From the NCBI RefSeq assembly GCF_000378625.1, contig NZ_KB905166.1, forward strand, positions 186,001-250,000: a stretch of DNA of 64,000 nucleotides, written 5' to 3'. The DNA comes from Colwellia piezophila ATCC BAA-637 (lineage in GTDB: Bacteria > Pseudomonadota > Gammaproteobacteria > Enterobacterales > Alteromonadaceae). The stretch's first letter is position 1. Each line of letters begins with the position of its first letter. The notes beneath the pieces were generated by a model. The model had not been told where the DNA came from and made no database searches. It was given only the letters and a program-made list of their open reading frames with translations. A program made the position numbers and the translations under genes. Shown here in pieces: positions 55,388 to 64,000 of this stretch.

Positions 55388-56609
55388 AATTTTTTCCTAA
55401 AACTTTTCCTACTCTTTTTCCTAGAATAAGGCTTATATTACTGCCACCAAAGGCGAATGAATTAGATAAGCATAGTGATAAATTATCAAGCTTTTCACCC
55501 GAGCTTACTTTAAATTTACTCAGTGTAGGGTCAATATCGCCATTGTTTTTATTAGCAGGAATGAGAAGGTTAGTATTGAGATCGCTCAACAGTAACCAAG
55601 TTAAGCCCGCCTCGATTGCCCCTGCTGCCCCTAAAGTATGGCCGGTAAACCGCTTGGTTGAACCCGCCGAAACCGATTGCTGACAAAACGCGGCCACCGC
55701 CTTAGCTTCCATATCATCATTTTTGGGTGTACCCGTGCCATGTAAATTGAGATAATCTAATTGTTGGACATCAATATTTGCAGAGTTTAGCGCTTTTTTC
55801 ATCGCAGCTAAAGCGCCAACGCCATTGGGCTCAGGCGCTGAGACATGATAAGCATCCGATGACTCCCCCACAGATAACAGTTCGATATCAGCGGGCTTTT
55901 GGCTCATAACAAATAGCGCAGCACCTTCACCCAGATTAATACCGTCACGTTCACTGCCAAAGGGATTACAATAAGTTTGTGCAGTCGACTCAAGCGACTT
56001 AAAACCATTACATGGTAGTTGGCTTAAGGTATCGACACCGCCACAAATAACAATATCTGCCAAGTCACATTCGAGGATCATTTTCGCGCTAGATAAAGCT
56101 TTAGCGCTAGAGCTACACGCCGTAGAAATGCTATATACCGGCCCTTGAGCATCAAGTTTACTGGCGATAAAATCTGCGGGTGCAATCATTTCTTGGCTCG
56201 AATAATGAAAATCTATCGGCATAACCCCTGACGCTAAATGCGATTTTCGCGCTTGTTCCCCCTCTAATATGCCTGAAGTACTGGTACCTATCACCACAGC
56301 GATACGAGCAGATTTTATTTGAGTTTTTAAAGCCGTTATTGTTGGCATGATTTGCGTTAAAGCGGCTAGTGCTAATTGATTATTTCTGCTATCAAAGTGT
56401 TCTTTTTCGTTCGCTAAACAAGGTAATTCAGCGTTGACTTGGCCGACATACAAAGCTTGCCCATCGACAAGCAGATTGCTGTTCAAGCTTAAAAACTCTG
56501 CATTGCTTTGTTCAGCATTCGTTGACGCTATTAAATTTGTCAGTACACTGAGTTTATCTTTACCCAGCGAGCAGATAATACCTAAATCATGGAGGCTTGA
56601 GGTCAACAT
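55380..56609 (-). CDS. Second beta-ketoacyl-ACP synthase family protein
   Basis: A 409-residue thiolase-fold protein with active-site Cys165 in I-S-T-A-C-S-S, His in L-H-G-T-G-T near 289 and F-T-G-H-T-L near 325; so it retains the full triad and is not a chain-length-factor type. The N-terminal 60 residues diverge from standard FabF. Two ketosynthases are usual in aryl-polyene clusters, one for starting and one for extending the chain; which does which is not clear. The ATG is five bases after the stop of the DUF3261 gene. Confidence 0.88.
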   Translation of the reverse strand: MLTSSLHDLGIICSLGKDKLSVLTNLIASTNAEQSNAEFLSLNSNLLVDGQALYVGQVNAELPCLANEKEHFDSRNNQLALAALTQIMPTITALKTQIKSARIAVVIGTSTSGILEGEQARKSHLASGVMPIDFHYSSQEMIAPADFIASKLDAQGPVYSISTACSSSAKALSSAKMILECDLADIVICGGVDTLSQLPCNGFKSLESTAQTYCNPFGSERDGINLGEGAALFVMSQKPADIELLSVGESSDAYHVSAPEPNGVGALAAMKKALNSANIDVQQLDYLNLHGTGTPKNDDMEAKAVAAFCQQSVSAGSTKRFTGHTLGAAGAIEAGLTWLLLSDLNTNLLIPANKNNGDIDPTLSKFKVSSGEKLDNLSLCLSNSFAFGGSNISLILGKRVGKVLGKNCE

Positions 56610-56614
56610 TACTT

Positions 56615-57166
56615 TTACTCTACCGGTGAAATGGTTAACTGGTAACCACGTTGAAGGTGTCGAAAACTAATGTTATCGCTGCCTTTGTTTATACGAATCA
56701 CGACCTTGCCTTTTGATTCTATAACGCGTTCTTTGCCCTCATGGTGCTCAACTATCTTGGCGCCAATGATTGCTTCATTTAACTGCTTTACTGGCCAATA
56801 CACTAATTGAATATCTGAAATGATATAAGCAAGCGGTAACATATCAACTTCAACATACTTTTTTTGTTGCAGCGCTTGCCCTTCAACAAAAACCAAGGAA
56901 AACAAAGGTAAACCTTGCGGTGATACAGCCACTAAGTTAAGGCCTTTTTCTGTTAACTCTAACCGTGTAAGTAGCTGATTAACGTTACCGTTATGAGTAA
57001 TCGTTAACAGTTGCTGTTTTGAATGATTGACTAGTGTGCTATCTGGAGCGGTTAATTGTAGTGTCACACCTTGTGCAATATCAATCTGGTTAAGGCTCAC
57101 ATTTGAAGTGGCACTACAACCCGAAAGTATCAACACCCATACCGCGATAAATAATTTTACTGACAT
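56615..57166 (-). CDS. DUF3261-family lipoprotein
   Basis: A 183-residue lipoprotein: signal peptide ending L-S-G-C (Cys17), then a beta-rich domain with PLFSLVFVEGQALQQKKYV and PLAYIISDIQLVYWPV typical of DUF3261. Such proteins recur in aryl-polyene clusters next to LolA-like and MMPL genes and are thought to take part in placing the pigment lipid in the outer membrane; the detail is inferred. The ATG overlaps the oxidoreductase stop by ten bases. Confidence 0.85.
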   Translation of the reverse strand: MSVKLFIAVWVLILSGCSATSNVSLNQIDIAQGVTLQLTAPDSTLVNHSKQQLLTITHNGNVNQLLTRLELTEKGLNLVAVSPQGLPLFSLVFVEGQALQQKKYVEVDMLPLAYIISDIQLVYWPVKQLNEAIIGAKIVEHHEGKERVIESKGKVVIRINKGSDNISFRHLQRGYQLTISPVE

Positions 57167-58416
57167 AACTCTACCAATGTTTTAAAGCGTCTTTCACTTT
57201 GCGCGACGTACGGATTTTTTTGATCCCAAGCGTAACCCGCTAAAATTGAACTAATCATACTTTTGACTGTTGTCTCTTGCTCTTGGTAAAAAATAACGTC
57301 TTGAAAACCAGACTCATACCATGAGTTTACAAAGGTTTTAAAACAATCAACGCCCTTTTTAAGTGGCACAGCAAAGCTTTCTTCAAAATCAACGGCTTCT
57401 CCGTCAAGATATCGCAATACCTGTGGCGCGATTAATACCGCAGAGCAAAGTGCGATGGTGACACCAGAAGAAAATACCGGATCAAGAAACTCTCCAGCAT
57501 TGCCTAGTAAAGCATAATTCTTTGCCGCTAAGTGGGTGACGTCTGCCGAGTAACCGCCGAGTGTATTAACCTCATTCGGCCATTCTGCATTTTTTAAGAT
57601 ATCACGTAAATTAGGCGCCGCATGGACAAAGTGTTTTAAAATCACTTCAGGACTTTCGTAACCAGAAAACTGTTCAGGTTTACCGACCACGCCAATACTG
57701 GAGGTGCCGTCTGAAAAAGGGATTAACCAATACCAGATATCTGAATTATTAGGATTAACCGTGATCAAAATTTTATCGCGATCAAACTTAACCGCGTCAC
57801 TACTGCTGTCAGTTTCACAAGCAATGTTGTCTTTCACATGGGTGAAATAGGACTGACGTGTTGGTAGATGTGATGGTTTTTCTAAACCTAACATTCGCGG
57901 TAAAACACGCGCAAAGCCGCTGGCATCAAGCAAAAACCTAGCTTCTACTTGGTATAAATTCCCTTGTTCATCTAATACTTCTAATAACGGGCATAAACAA
58001 TCAACAGCAACCGTTTTAACTTCATGACCAAACCTAATTTCAGCTCCCGCCTGGGCAGCGCCATCCGCTAATATTTTATCAAAACTTGCGCGTTTCACTT
58101 GGTAGGTGGTACCCGGCCCTTTGGAGAATTTTTCGGTAAAGTCAAACTCAGTATATTGCCCTTGTTTATGAAAAGCCGCGCCATTTTTGAACTGAAAACC
58201 ATTAGCCGCCGCGTGATCGTGCACCGTCTGCTCTAAGCCCGCTTGGGCTAGAAATTCCATACACTGTGGTAACAAACTTTCGCCAATTGAAAATCGAGGA
58301 AAATACTGTTTTTCAAGTACCAGTACACTACGCCCGGCACGAGCAAGCATCGCTGAAGCTACAGCGCCAGAGGGACCTGCACCAATAATAACCACATCAA
58401 AGTTTTCTTTTTTCAC
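57157..58416 (-). CDS. FAD-dependent oxidoreductase, halogenase-like
   Basis: A 419-residue flavoprotein of the geranylgeranyl-reductase/tryptophan-halogenase superfamily: FAD motif V-I-I-G-A-G-P-S-G at 9-17 with E35, the superfamily phrase FSIGESLLP, W-Y-W-L-I-P near 226, and GNAGEFLDPVFSSGV near 290. There is no clear W-x-W-x-I-P with the halogenase lysine. In aryl-polyene loci such proteins may oxidise or hydroxylate the ring or saturate a bond; its task is not settled. The GTG start overlaps the exporter stop by four bases. Confidence 0.85.
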   Translation of the reverse strand: MKKENFDVVIIGAGPSGAVASAMLARAGRSVLVLEKQYFPRFSIGESLLPQCMEFLAQAGLEQTVHDHAAANGFQFKNGAAFHKQGQYTEFDFTEKFSKGPGTTYQVKRASFDKILADGAAQAGAEIRFGHEVKTVAVDCLCPLLEVLDEQGNLYQVEARFLLDASGFARVLPRMLGLEKPSHLPTRQSYFTHVKDNIACETDSSSDAVKFDRDKILITVNPNNSDIWYWLIPFSDGTSSIGVVGKPEQFSGYESPEVILKHFVHAAPNLRDILKNAEWPNEVNTLGGYSADVTHLAAKNYALLGNAGEFLDPVFSSGVTIALCSAVLIAPQVLRYLDGEAVDFEESFAVPLKKGVDCFKTFVNSWYESGFQDVIFYQEQETTVKSMISSILAGYAWDQKNPYVAQSERRFKTLVELCQ

Positions 58417-60698
58417 AAATTTTCCTTATTTACCACAGACAATGGAGCCAGTATAAAAATACTCACTATGCCTAACATTACTGTCAATCCAAAACTATAC
58501 ACCGCAGGAGTTTTACTAAAGACCAAAACACCAAAAACAAATAATGACGAAAGTGCAGACAAGGTTATTGCCAGTACATTGGATTTATTAGTACCTCGGT
58601 ATTGATAAAAGATCAAATAATCAATGGCTAAAGCTAAAATCAACATCATGGCAAGTACATTGAATAAATTCAGCGGCCCTTGAATGGCATAGCTTAGCAC
58701 TAATGCAATTGAGACGGATAAAACCAGTGCTAGGCTTTGATTAAATGCGGCCTTAAAGCCAAATTTAGCCAATATCACCAATGAGAAAATGATTAATGCG
58801 AACATGAACCAAGCCAATAAGCTCTGCCTTGACTGTGACATTATCTGTGAGATGTTTTCTGCTTTATCAAAGGCTATCAATTGCCCGTTGAAGTTTTCGG
58901 TAATGTCCGTCAGATGCGCAGCCGAAATATTTGATAACTGTAACAAGGAGACAAACTGCTCATTATCACCCTCCAGGCTTAAGCCAACATATAAAAACGG
59001 CAATACGTAGGGCGCCAACACTGAATGTTTAATGGCTTGATAAGTAAGTATTGTCGAAGGGTTAAAGGTAACAGTTAAACCCGTTGCTTGCTCCCATAAG
59101 GTAAATATGGCATGACTTTTAGCAAGGTCAAAACGTTTACTATTTTCATGTTGTTGCAGCTTAGATGGTAGCCAATCACTGATAGCAACGACTTTGGTAT
59201 GGGTATTAGTATCGCTATTTAACTCAAACACTCGTCGGCGAACGGCTTCCTCGGTCTGTAAAACGTGTTCGAGACTCGATGCTAATATGAAAAATCGCTT
59301 TGTCCCTTGCTGAGATAAGGCTTTTTGGTGAAAGGCTTCATTAGCGATAAGCCTGGCGCTACTGCCGTTAAGATCGGCAATACTGTCATTAAATTTTATC
59401 GGAAATAATAAACAGGCCGTCAACACGACAGTGCTGATGGTAATCAACAAGCCAACTCTGCGACGTTGCATCCGATGAATAAGATTAATTAATTGCCTTA
59501 ATCGCTGGTCTAATTGTCGGTCTACTTTTGAATGATTAAATCTTTCATTTGAAAGTGCGATAGCTGGCACTAAGGTAAAGACACAAAACATTGCGCCGAC
59601 TAAGCCGGCAATAATAAAAGTAGCCACTTGACTCAAAAAGCTTACCGGCGCGAGGGTCAGTAACAAATAACCTAATGCGGTAGAAATAAAACCGAGCATA
59701 ATAGATTTCTTTACTGTCGCCAACGACGCTTTTTTATTGGTCAGTTCGGTTAAAACATGAAAACAATAATCAATAGATATGCCGATAAGTGTGACACCAA
59801 ACACTAAGCTAATGATATGAACACTGTCGAATAACAAAGCCAGGGCAATAAAGCCATACAACACCGCATTCGCAATGGTAAGCGATACCGCTAACAGCGC
59901 TTTTTTCGTTCTAAAGACCAAATAAACCATCATTAACATGGCAAGTAGGCTCAGACCACCAAAAAACGTCATTTCAAACTGTGCTTGGCTTGAGTTCTCC
60001 GCGGTATGAAATAGCACTCCTGAGTACTTCACATTCGTCTCGATAAAGTTTGACTCCACCTGATGAATAACCGATTTTATTTCACTTGCTAGTGTTATTG
60101 CCTTGTTTACATTGAGTGCATCACTCTCAATATTAAAAATGATAAAGAAGGTTTTCTCACTATTTAGTCGCGTCTTCGCGACTAATCGACCCTCATCAAG
60201 TATCAGTGCATCATTTTGACTAAATGCTTGTTCAACAAATGCCGCGGTCGCTAAACTGGGATCTTGGCCGATTGATGCATTAACAAAAGGGTTTACTACT
60301 TCAGCAAGCTTCTTGCTAGCGAATAAGCTATAGCCTTGTTGACTCGTTAATGCCTTCGATAAGTTATCCGTCAGCAGGTAGCCTTGGTATGGCAGATAGA
60401 ATTGCACAGCCTTCGCTAAATCGACGTCGGTCGACTTTTGATTAAACCAAGGTTCTACTTTTGCTAAGGAGAGGAATTCATCATGAGCTAATTGAGCTTG
60501 TTTGCCTGAAAATGAAATAAAGACATGAGTTTTATTGTTGTCAAAGAAGTGTGTTTCCGCATCTTGTAACACCGTTTGCGCATTTTGCGGCAATAGTGTC
60601 AAAATATCAGCTTGAAACTTTACTTTGCCAGTAACCAACAACAAGATAAGTAATGTTATCGCCACTAACCCTTGAATAAGTCCAAGTTGATGTTTCAT
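58413..60698 (-). CDS. MMPL/RND-type exporter
   Basis: A 761-residue inner-membrane transporter with two sets of one plus five membrane helices. The first large periplasmic loop is at about 30-230 and the second at about 440-600. The two repeats show GGLSLLAMLMMVYLVF ... GISIDYCFHVL and LAWFMFALIIFSLVILA ... ALAIDYLIFYQYRG, the latter with the Asp of the proton path. It probably lifts the aryl-polyene lipid out of the inner membrane, with the LolA-like protein as its periplasmic partner. GGAAGAG precedes its ATG. Confidence 0.9.
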   Translation of the reverse strand: MKHQLGLIQGLVAITLLILLLVTGKVKFQADILTLLPQNAQTVLQDAETHFFDNNKTHVFISFSGKQAQLAHDEFLSLAKVEPWFNQKSTDVDLAKAVQFYLPYQGYLLTDNLSKALTSQQGYSLFASKKLAEVVNPFVNASIGQDPSLATAAFVEQAFSQNDALILDEGRLVAKTRLNSEKTFFIIFNIESDALNVNKAITLASEIKSVIHQVESNFIETNVKYSGVLFHTAENSSQAQFEMTFFGGLSLLAMLMMVYLVFRTKKALLAVSLTIANAVLYGFIALALLFDSVHIISLVFGVTLIGISIDYCFHVLTELTNKKASLATVKKSIMLGFISTALGYLLLTLAPVSFLSQVATFIIAGLVGAMFCVFTLVPAIALSNERFNHSKVDRQLDQRLRQLINLIHRMQRRRVGLLITISTVVLTACLLFPIKFNDSIADLNGSSARLIANEAFHQKALSQQGTKRFFILASSLEHVLQTEEAVRRRVFELNSDTNTHTKVVAISDWLPSKLQQHENSKRFDLAKSHAIFTLWEQATGLTVTFNPSTILTYQAIKHSVLAPYVLPFLYVGLSLEGDNEQFVSLLQLSNISAAHLTDITENFNGQLIAFDKAENISQIMSQSRQSLLAWFMFALIIFSLVILAKFGFKAAFNQSLALVLSVSIALVLSYAIQGPLNLFNVLAMMLILALAIDYLIFYQYRGTNKSNVLAITLSALSSLFVFGVLVFSKTPAVYSFGLTVMLGIVSIFILAPLSVVNKENL

Positions 60699-60706
60699 AC
60701 TCTTCC

Positions 60707-61384
60707 TTATTTGTCGTTATAAGACTGGGTATACGACATTGATATTTCGGTTCTATTCATATTGGTATCATATAATACCAACGAATCCACGTTGCTTTCA
60801 CCACATAAGATGATTTGTTCAATGAATGTTCTCATTGACGCTTGTATTGGTTTTAACGTCACACAGTGCGCTGACGTTTGATCGCCATAGAAAGTAAACT
60901 TACTGGTTAAGCCGGCAAAGTCACCGCCTATCAGGTCACGTAATAATATGGCAATACTCGCGGCTTGGGCTGGCGCCTTTTTAATACCTGAGCTGTCTTT
61001 AAAGTAAAGCTGATCGTTTTTAAATATAATCGCGCTATCTATTGGCTTGAGTGTTTGCCAAATAAATTGCTCTGCTGATATTTCGAAGCTACCGGTAGAT
61101 AAAAAAGGATTTTTTAACACGGTAAAGTATTTCTTTTGTATGAAGTCACCCTGGTGATTATCAATACCGCCGCCTTGAATATTTAAGCGTTGTTCTACTT
61201 GTTCAATGGATAACGCTGACAGTTCATTTTGCTCGGTTTTTGCTTTGGCACTATCGGCTAAAACCGAATTAATTGGCAGCATAAATAAACTAAGTCCCAC
61301 CACCCTAAGCCAACTTCCCTTTATGCCTTTAGCGCTTAAAGGTTGGCTTAGTTTAAACATTACTTTCGTCATAAAAGTACTCAT
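60707..61384 (-). CDS. LolA-like outer-membrane carrier protein
   Basis: A 225-residue periplasmic protein with a long signal region (WLRVVGLSLFMLPINSVLA near 24-42). The core resembles LolA: GDFIQKKYFTVLKNPFLSTG, then FIWQTLKPIDSAIIF and a beta-rich C-terminal half. It would carry a hydrophobic cargo, here probably the pigment lipid, across the periplasm. The start overlaps the thioesterase stop by one base (TAATG), and the exporter gene follows by eight bases. Confidence 0.88.
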   Translation of the reverse strand: MSTFMTKVMFKLSQPLSAKGIKGSWLRVVGLSLFMLPINSVLADSAKAKTEQNELSALSIEQVEQRLNIQGGGIDNHQGDFIQKKYFTVLKNPFLSTGSFEISAEQFIWQTLKPIDSAIIFKNDQLYFKDSSGIKKAPAQAASIAILLRDLIGGDFAGLTSKFTFYGDQTSAHCVTLKPIQASMRTFIEQIILCGESNVDSLVLYDTNMNRTEISMSYTQSYNDK

Positions 61385-61809
61385 TAGAGCACCTTCGCCA
61401 GTTTATCTAATAAGACTTTAGGACTGGTATATTGCATTTCCTGACTACTTTTCTCAACAGCGACTTGTACCGTGGTTGCTTTGGTCAATTTCTCACCGGT
61501 TTTGGCATCAGTAATGACATAATCTATCTTCAAACGCGTTTCATATTCTTTCAAATAAGCAACCACCTTCACCACCTGGGTAAATGCGGCCGAGCCAATG
61601 TACTTAATACGCATATCAACTATGGGCCATAAATAACCTGACTCGTCCATGGCAAGGTAATCGTAATCAAATTTTCTTAACAATTCACATCGCGCCACTT
61701 CGATATAGCGGGCATAATTACCATGCCAAACAATTTGCATTGGATCGCAATCATGAAATGGTATTTCAATGTCTACTTCTGCGCTTAACAAGGCATTTTT
61801 GCTATTCAT
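61384..61809 (-). CDS. Acyl-CoA/ACP thioesterase, 4HBT type
   Basis: About 141 residues, hotdog fold, 4-hydroxybenzoyl-CoA thioesterase-like: VDIEIPFHDCDPMQIVWHGN with the nucleophilic Asp and the YARYIEVARCELLRKF helix. It releases a free acid from a thioester and in aryl-polyene clusters is thought to edit or release chains. The start chosen is the ATG at 61807-61809 with GGAAA upstream; the frame reaching 61842 has no ribosome site. Overlaps the ammonia-lyase stop by eight bases. Confidence 0.88.
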   Translation of the reverse strand: MNSKNALLSAEVDIEIPFHDCDPMQIVWHGNYARYIEVARCELLRKFDYDYLAMDESGYLWPIVDMRIKYIGSAAFTQVVKVVAYLKEYETRLKIDYVITDAKTGEKLTKATTVQVAVEKSSQEMQYTSPKVLLDKLAKVL

Positions 61810-63343
61810 AAAGTTTCCAACGCTGTGTTTGAATGGCGTCAATGGTATAACGTAAATCGGCTTCTAATGGTCTATCTTCCACCAAGGTTTCAAAGTTTTT
61901 GGCAACATCGTCATACATCGCCATTAAATTCGGCGATAAGGTATCGTGGTTCAGCTCACCACTGGTAATGCGAATCCTAACCGCTTGTACCGCAGCCAAT
62001 AAGGTGCTCGCTAGTACTTGCTCGGTTAATTGCATCACCCGTAAAGCATCTCTAGCGGCTATGGTGCCCATACTCACTTTATCTTGATTGTGACACTCGG
62101 TTGAGCGAGAAAATACACTGGCTGGCATGGTTAATTTTAAAGCTTCCGCGGTATAAGCTGAGGCACCAATTTGTACCGCTTTAAAACCATGGTTTATGTA
62201 TCTACGTTCATCACAGCTTGCCGATAAGTTTGACGGTAAGCCATTGTTATAACGAGTATCAACTAAAGAGGCAATTTGCCTATCCGCTAAATCAGCTAAG
62301 TTAGCAACAACCGTTTTCATGCTATCCATAACCATGGCAATATGACCACCATAAAAATGGCCACCATGTAACACATGCTCACCAATACCATCAATTATCG
62401 GATTATCATTGGCAGAATTGAGCTCGTTTTCAATCATGCTTCTAAAGAACGGCAGGCTGTCTTGCAATACGCCAATAATATGCGGAGCACAACGAATAGA
62501 GTAGCGGTCTTGCAATCTATCCGAGTTTCTAGGATGTTCATAATGGTTTAAATCTTGGCGGATCCAAGCGGCAATTTGCCCTTGCCCTGGATGCGGTTTT
62601 ACCGAAAACAAAATATCGTCGAAATGATGACTATTACCTTGTAACGCTAGGCTAGAGAGAGCGGTAATACGGCTGGCCAATTTGGCTAAATACTCGGCGC
62701 GGTCAAACGCTAAGCAAGAAAGTGCGGTCATCACCGCCGTGCCATTCATTATCGCTAAGCCTTCTTTAGGTCTTAACGTAATAGGTGTTAGGCCTTGCTC
62801 TAGCATAACTAGAGCACTGGATTTAATTTCGCCTTTAAACATCACATCGCGTTCGCCAATTAAAGCGCCTGCGACATAAGATAGTGGCGTTAAGTCGCCA
62901 CTGGCGCCTACTGAGCCTTCTTGTGGAATAACGGGAATAATATCTCGGTTGATAAATTCAACTAATAGATTAAGTAATTCCCAGCTAACACCGGAATATC
63001 CTTGGCTTAACGAAGCAAGACGCGTAGCAAGTATCGCTCGCCCTTCAGTGCGGTTAAAGGGTAGGCCTAAGCCACAGCCATGAAAGCGGGTTAAATGTAA
63101 GGGCAGCTCTTTAACAAGATCTAATGGAATATTCACTGTTACCGAATCACCATAGCCAGTAGTAACACCATAAATAACGCCATCTTCTTTAAGTAGCGTA
63201 TCTAAAAACTCAATTGCCGAGTTAATTTTCTTGCCAAAATGTGCATCATTACTTAATTCTACTGGAACATCTTGTTTTGAGATTTTAACAATATCTTCTA
63301 TTGATAACCTATCTAAGCCAAAAATGGCTACTTGCTGACTCAC
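61802..63343 (-). CDS. Aromatic amino-acid ammonia-lyase (HAL/PAL/TAL)
   Basis: A 513-residue lyase that removes ammonia from an aromatic amino acid, probably to give cinnamate or 4-coumarate as the pigment's aryl starter. The MIO-forming Ala147-Ser148-Gly149 is in GSVGASGD, the catalytic Tyr59 in IYGVTTGYGD, and other family marks are HPGQ, QDRYSIRCAPH and NDNPI. The selectivity pair is Phe87-His88 (TRFHGCGLG), where histidine lyases have S-H, tyrosine lyases H-L and phenylalanine lyases F-L, so substrate is unclear. The GTG start overlaps the acyltransferase stop by four bases. Confidence 0.9.
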   Translation of the reverse strand: MSQQVAIFGLDRLSIEDIVKISKQDVPVELSNDAHFGKKINSAIEFLDTLLKEDGVIYGVTTGYGDSVTVNIPLDLVKELPLHLTRFHGCGLGLPFNRTEGRAILATRLASLSQGYSGVSWELLNLLVEFINRDIIPVIPQEGSVGASGDLTPLSYVAGALIGERDVMFKGEIKSSALVMLEQGLTPITLRPKEGLAIMNGTAVMTALSCLAFDRAEYLAKLASRITALSSLALQGNSHHFDDILFSVKPHPGQGQIAAWIRQDLNHYEHPRNSDRLQDRYSIRCAPHIIGVLQDSLPFFRSMIENELNSANDNPIIDGIGEHVLHGGHFYGGHIAMVMDSMKTVVANLADLADRQIASLVDTRYNNGLPSNLSASCDERRYINHGFKAVQIGASAYTAEALKLTMPASVFSRSTECHNQDKVSMGTIAARDALRVMQLTEQVLASTLLAAVQAVRIRITSGELNHDTLSPNLMAMYDDVAKNFETLVEDRPLEADLRYTIDAIQTQRWKLYE

Positions 63344-64000
63344 TTACTCTCTCCATTAATTTCTGTACGGCTAACCTGTTCATCTTTTTGCCAAAAGTCA
63401 TAAAAATTAAACCATTGGTACGGGTACTTTACCGCGTAAAAACTTAGCCGTTGTGCATATTTCTCTACGATACCTTGTAAAACTTGCTGACGATGTTTTC
63501 TCGGTAGCGCTAATTTATCGGTTACATGTTCAAAAATCAGCTTAAAGCGTCCTTTTGATTTAATACAAAAAATCCAATAGATTGGGCATTCTAACAAAGC
63601 GGCCAATATAAATGGTCCTTGGGCGAACGGTGCTTGTTCACCTAAAAAGGGTGCATAGATTACTCTGCCACCTATGCTGATACTGGTTCTGTCGCCAACA
63701 ATAACAATGGCCTCGCCCTGCTCGACTTTCTCTTTCAGTGCAACCGCAAGACCTGGGCCCATGTCGCTCACTTCGATCAGATTTACCGTGACTTTATTGT
63801 TTACCCGTTCTAATAATTGATTAAATTTCACCGCATTTTCGGTAAAAACTAACACATTAATAACTGTTTCGTTATTTAGGGTATTTAACGCACGACATAC
63901 TTCTAAGTTACCTAAATGAGAGCCAATAAAAATCCCGCCCTGCTTTTTTTCTGTTAGCTCTTTAATGCCATCTCGGTCGATGTAATCAATATCATGCTTG
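63340..64000 (-). CDS. LpxL/HtrB-like acyltransferase, partial
   Basis: The frame runs off the right edge, so the N-terminus is missing and about 220 C-terminal residues are seen. The catalytic motif H-x4-E is visible as IGSHLGNLE near the edge, and the partner region is VGDRTSISIGGRVIYAPFLG (with D-R and the GG-R pair), as in lipid A late acyltransferases. In aryl-polyene clusters such enzymes build the lipid anchor. The in-frame GTG at 63853-63855 is internal, not the start. It is the most upstream visible gene of the operon. Confidence 0.88.
   Translation of the reverse strand, partial: KHDIDYIDRDGIKELTEKKQGGIFIGSHLGNLEVCRALNTLNNETVINVLVFTENAVKFNQLLERVNNKVTVNLIEVSDMGPGLAVALKEKVEQGEAIVIVGDRTSISIGGRVIYAPFLGEQAPFAQGPFILAALLECPIYWIFCIKSKGRFKLIFEHVTDKLALPRKHRQQVLQGIVEKYAQRLSFYAVKYPYQWFNFYDFWQKDEQVSRTEINGESK

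Overview
The window reads as chromosomal DNA of a marine gammaproteobacterium of the Alteromonadales, most like Colwellia or Thalassotalea (Colwelliaceae). This rests on low G+C, the protein families present (large NAD-glutamate dehydrogenase, TonB receptor of the LNGRR type, folE-folM-folX pterin genes, aryl-polyene genes) and several kinds of short dispersed palindromic repeat. The genus is an inference.

Layout. 1-5.1 kb: the start of a surface lipoprotein gene that runs off the left edge, a gene-poor stretch, a hipBA toxin-antitoxin operon with a translationally linked alpha/beta-hydrolase, and a secreted metallo-beta-lactamase-fold hydrolase. 5.1-11.6 kb: trmK, a DNA helicase IV homologue with an extra zinc ribbon, a nitrilase, a mosaic of REP-like repeats and recX. 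11.6-19.3 kb: an EAL/HDOD regulator, a tightly overlapped folE-folM-folX-folK pterin operon, mtfA, and an Aer-like PAS chemoreceptor with a perfect FNR-type box upstream. 19.6-25.3 kb: a CapA-family protein and several small unrecognised genes. 25.6-43.1 kb: an amino-acid and peptide utilisation island holding an N-acyl-D-amino-acid deacylase, an M14 carboxypeptidase, a TonB receptor, NAD-glutamate dehydrogenase, a fold-III PLP decarboxylase, a GltS glutamate carrier, an NhaC antiporter and a LysR regulator. Three near-identical palindromes with T-N11-A spacing lie in its promoter regions and look like the operators of that LysR protein. 43.2-51.3 kb: a DsbB/DsbA-like pair, an M28 peptidase, a TPR/transglutaminase-like lipoprotein, an outer-membrane DUF3943 protein, tRNA-Ser(UGA), and a double nitrilase-fold protein that has lost the catalytic cysteine in both halves.

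51.6-64 kb: an aryl-polyene-type pigment cluster. Ten minus-strand genes, most overlapping or a few bases apart, run from an LpxL-like acyltransferase (cut by the right edge) through an aromatic amino-acid ammonia-lyase, thioesterase, LolA-like carrier, MMPL exporter, FAD oxidoreductase, DUF3261 lipoprotein, ketosynthase, dehydratase and ketoreductase to a second ketosynthase. A methyltransferase gene converges on it across a 17-bp tandem repeat. The ammonia-lyase would make the aryl starter acid, the FAS-like enzymes would extend it to a polyene, and the LolA/MMPL/DUF3261 proteins would move it to the outer membrane. The ligase and acyl carrier proteins expected for this pathway are not in the window and probably lie beyond position 64000.

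No CRISPR array, prophage or intact insertion sequence was seen. The most notable signals are the candidate LysR regulon, the cysteine-less double nitrilase, the ammonia-lyase built into the aryl-polyene operon, and the several families of terminal-inverted-repeat elements.
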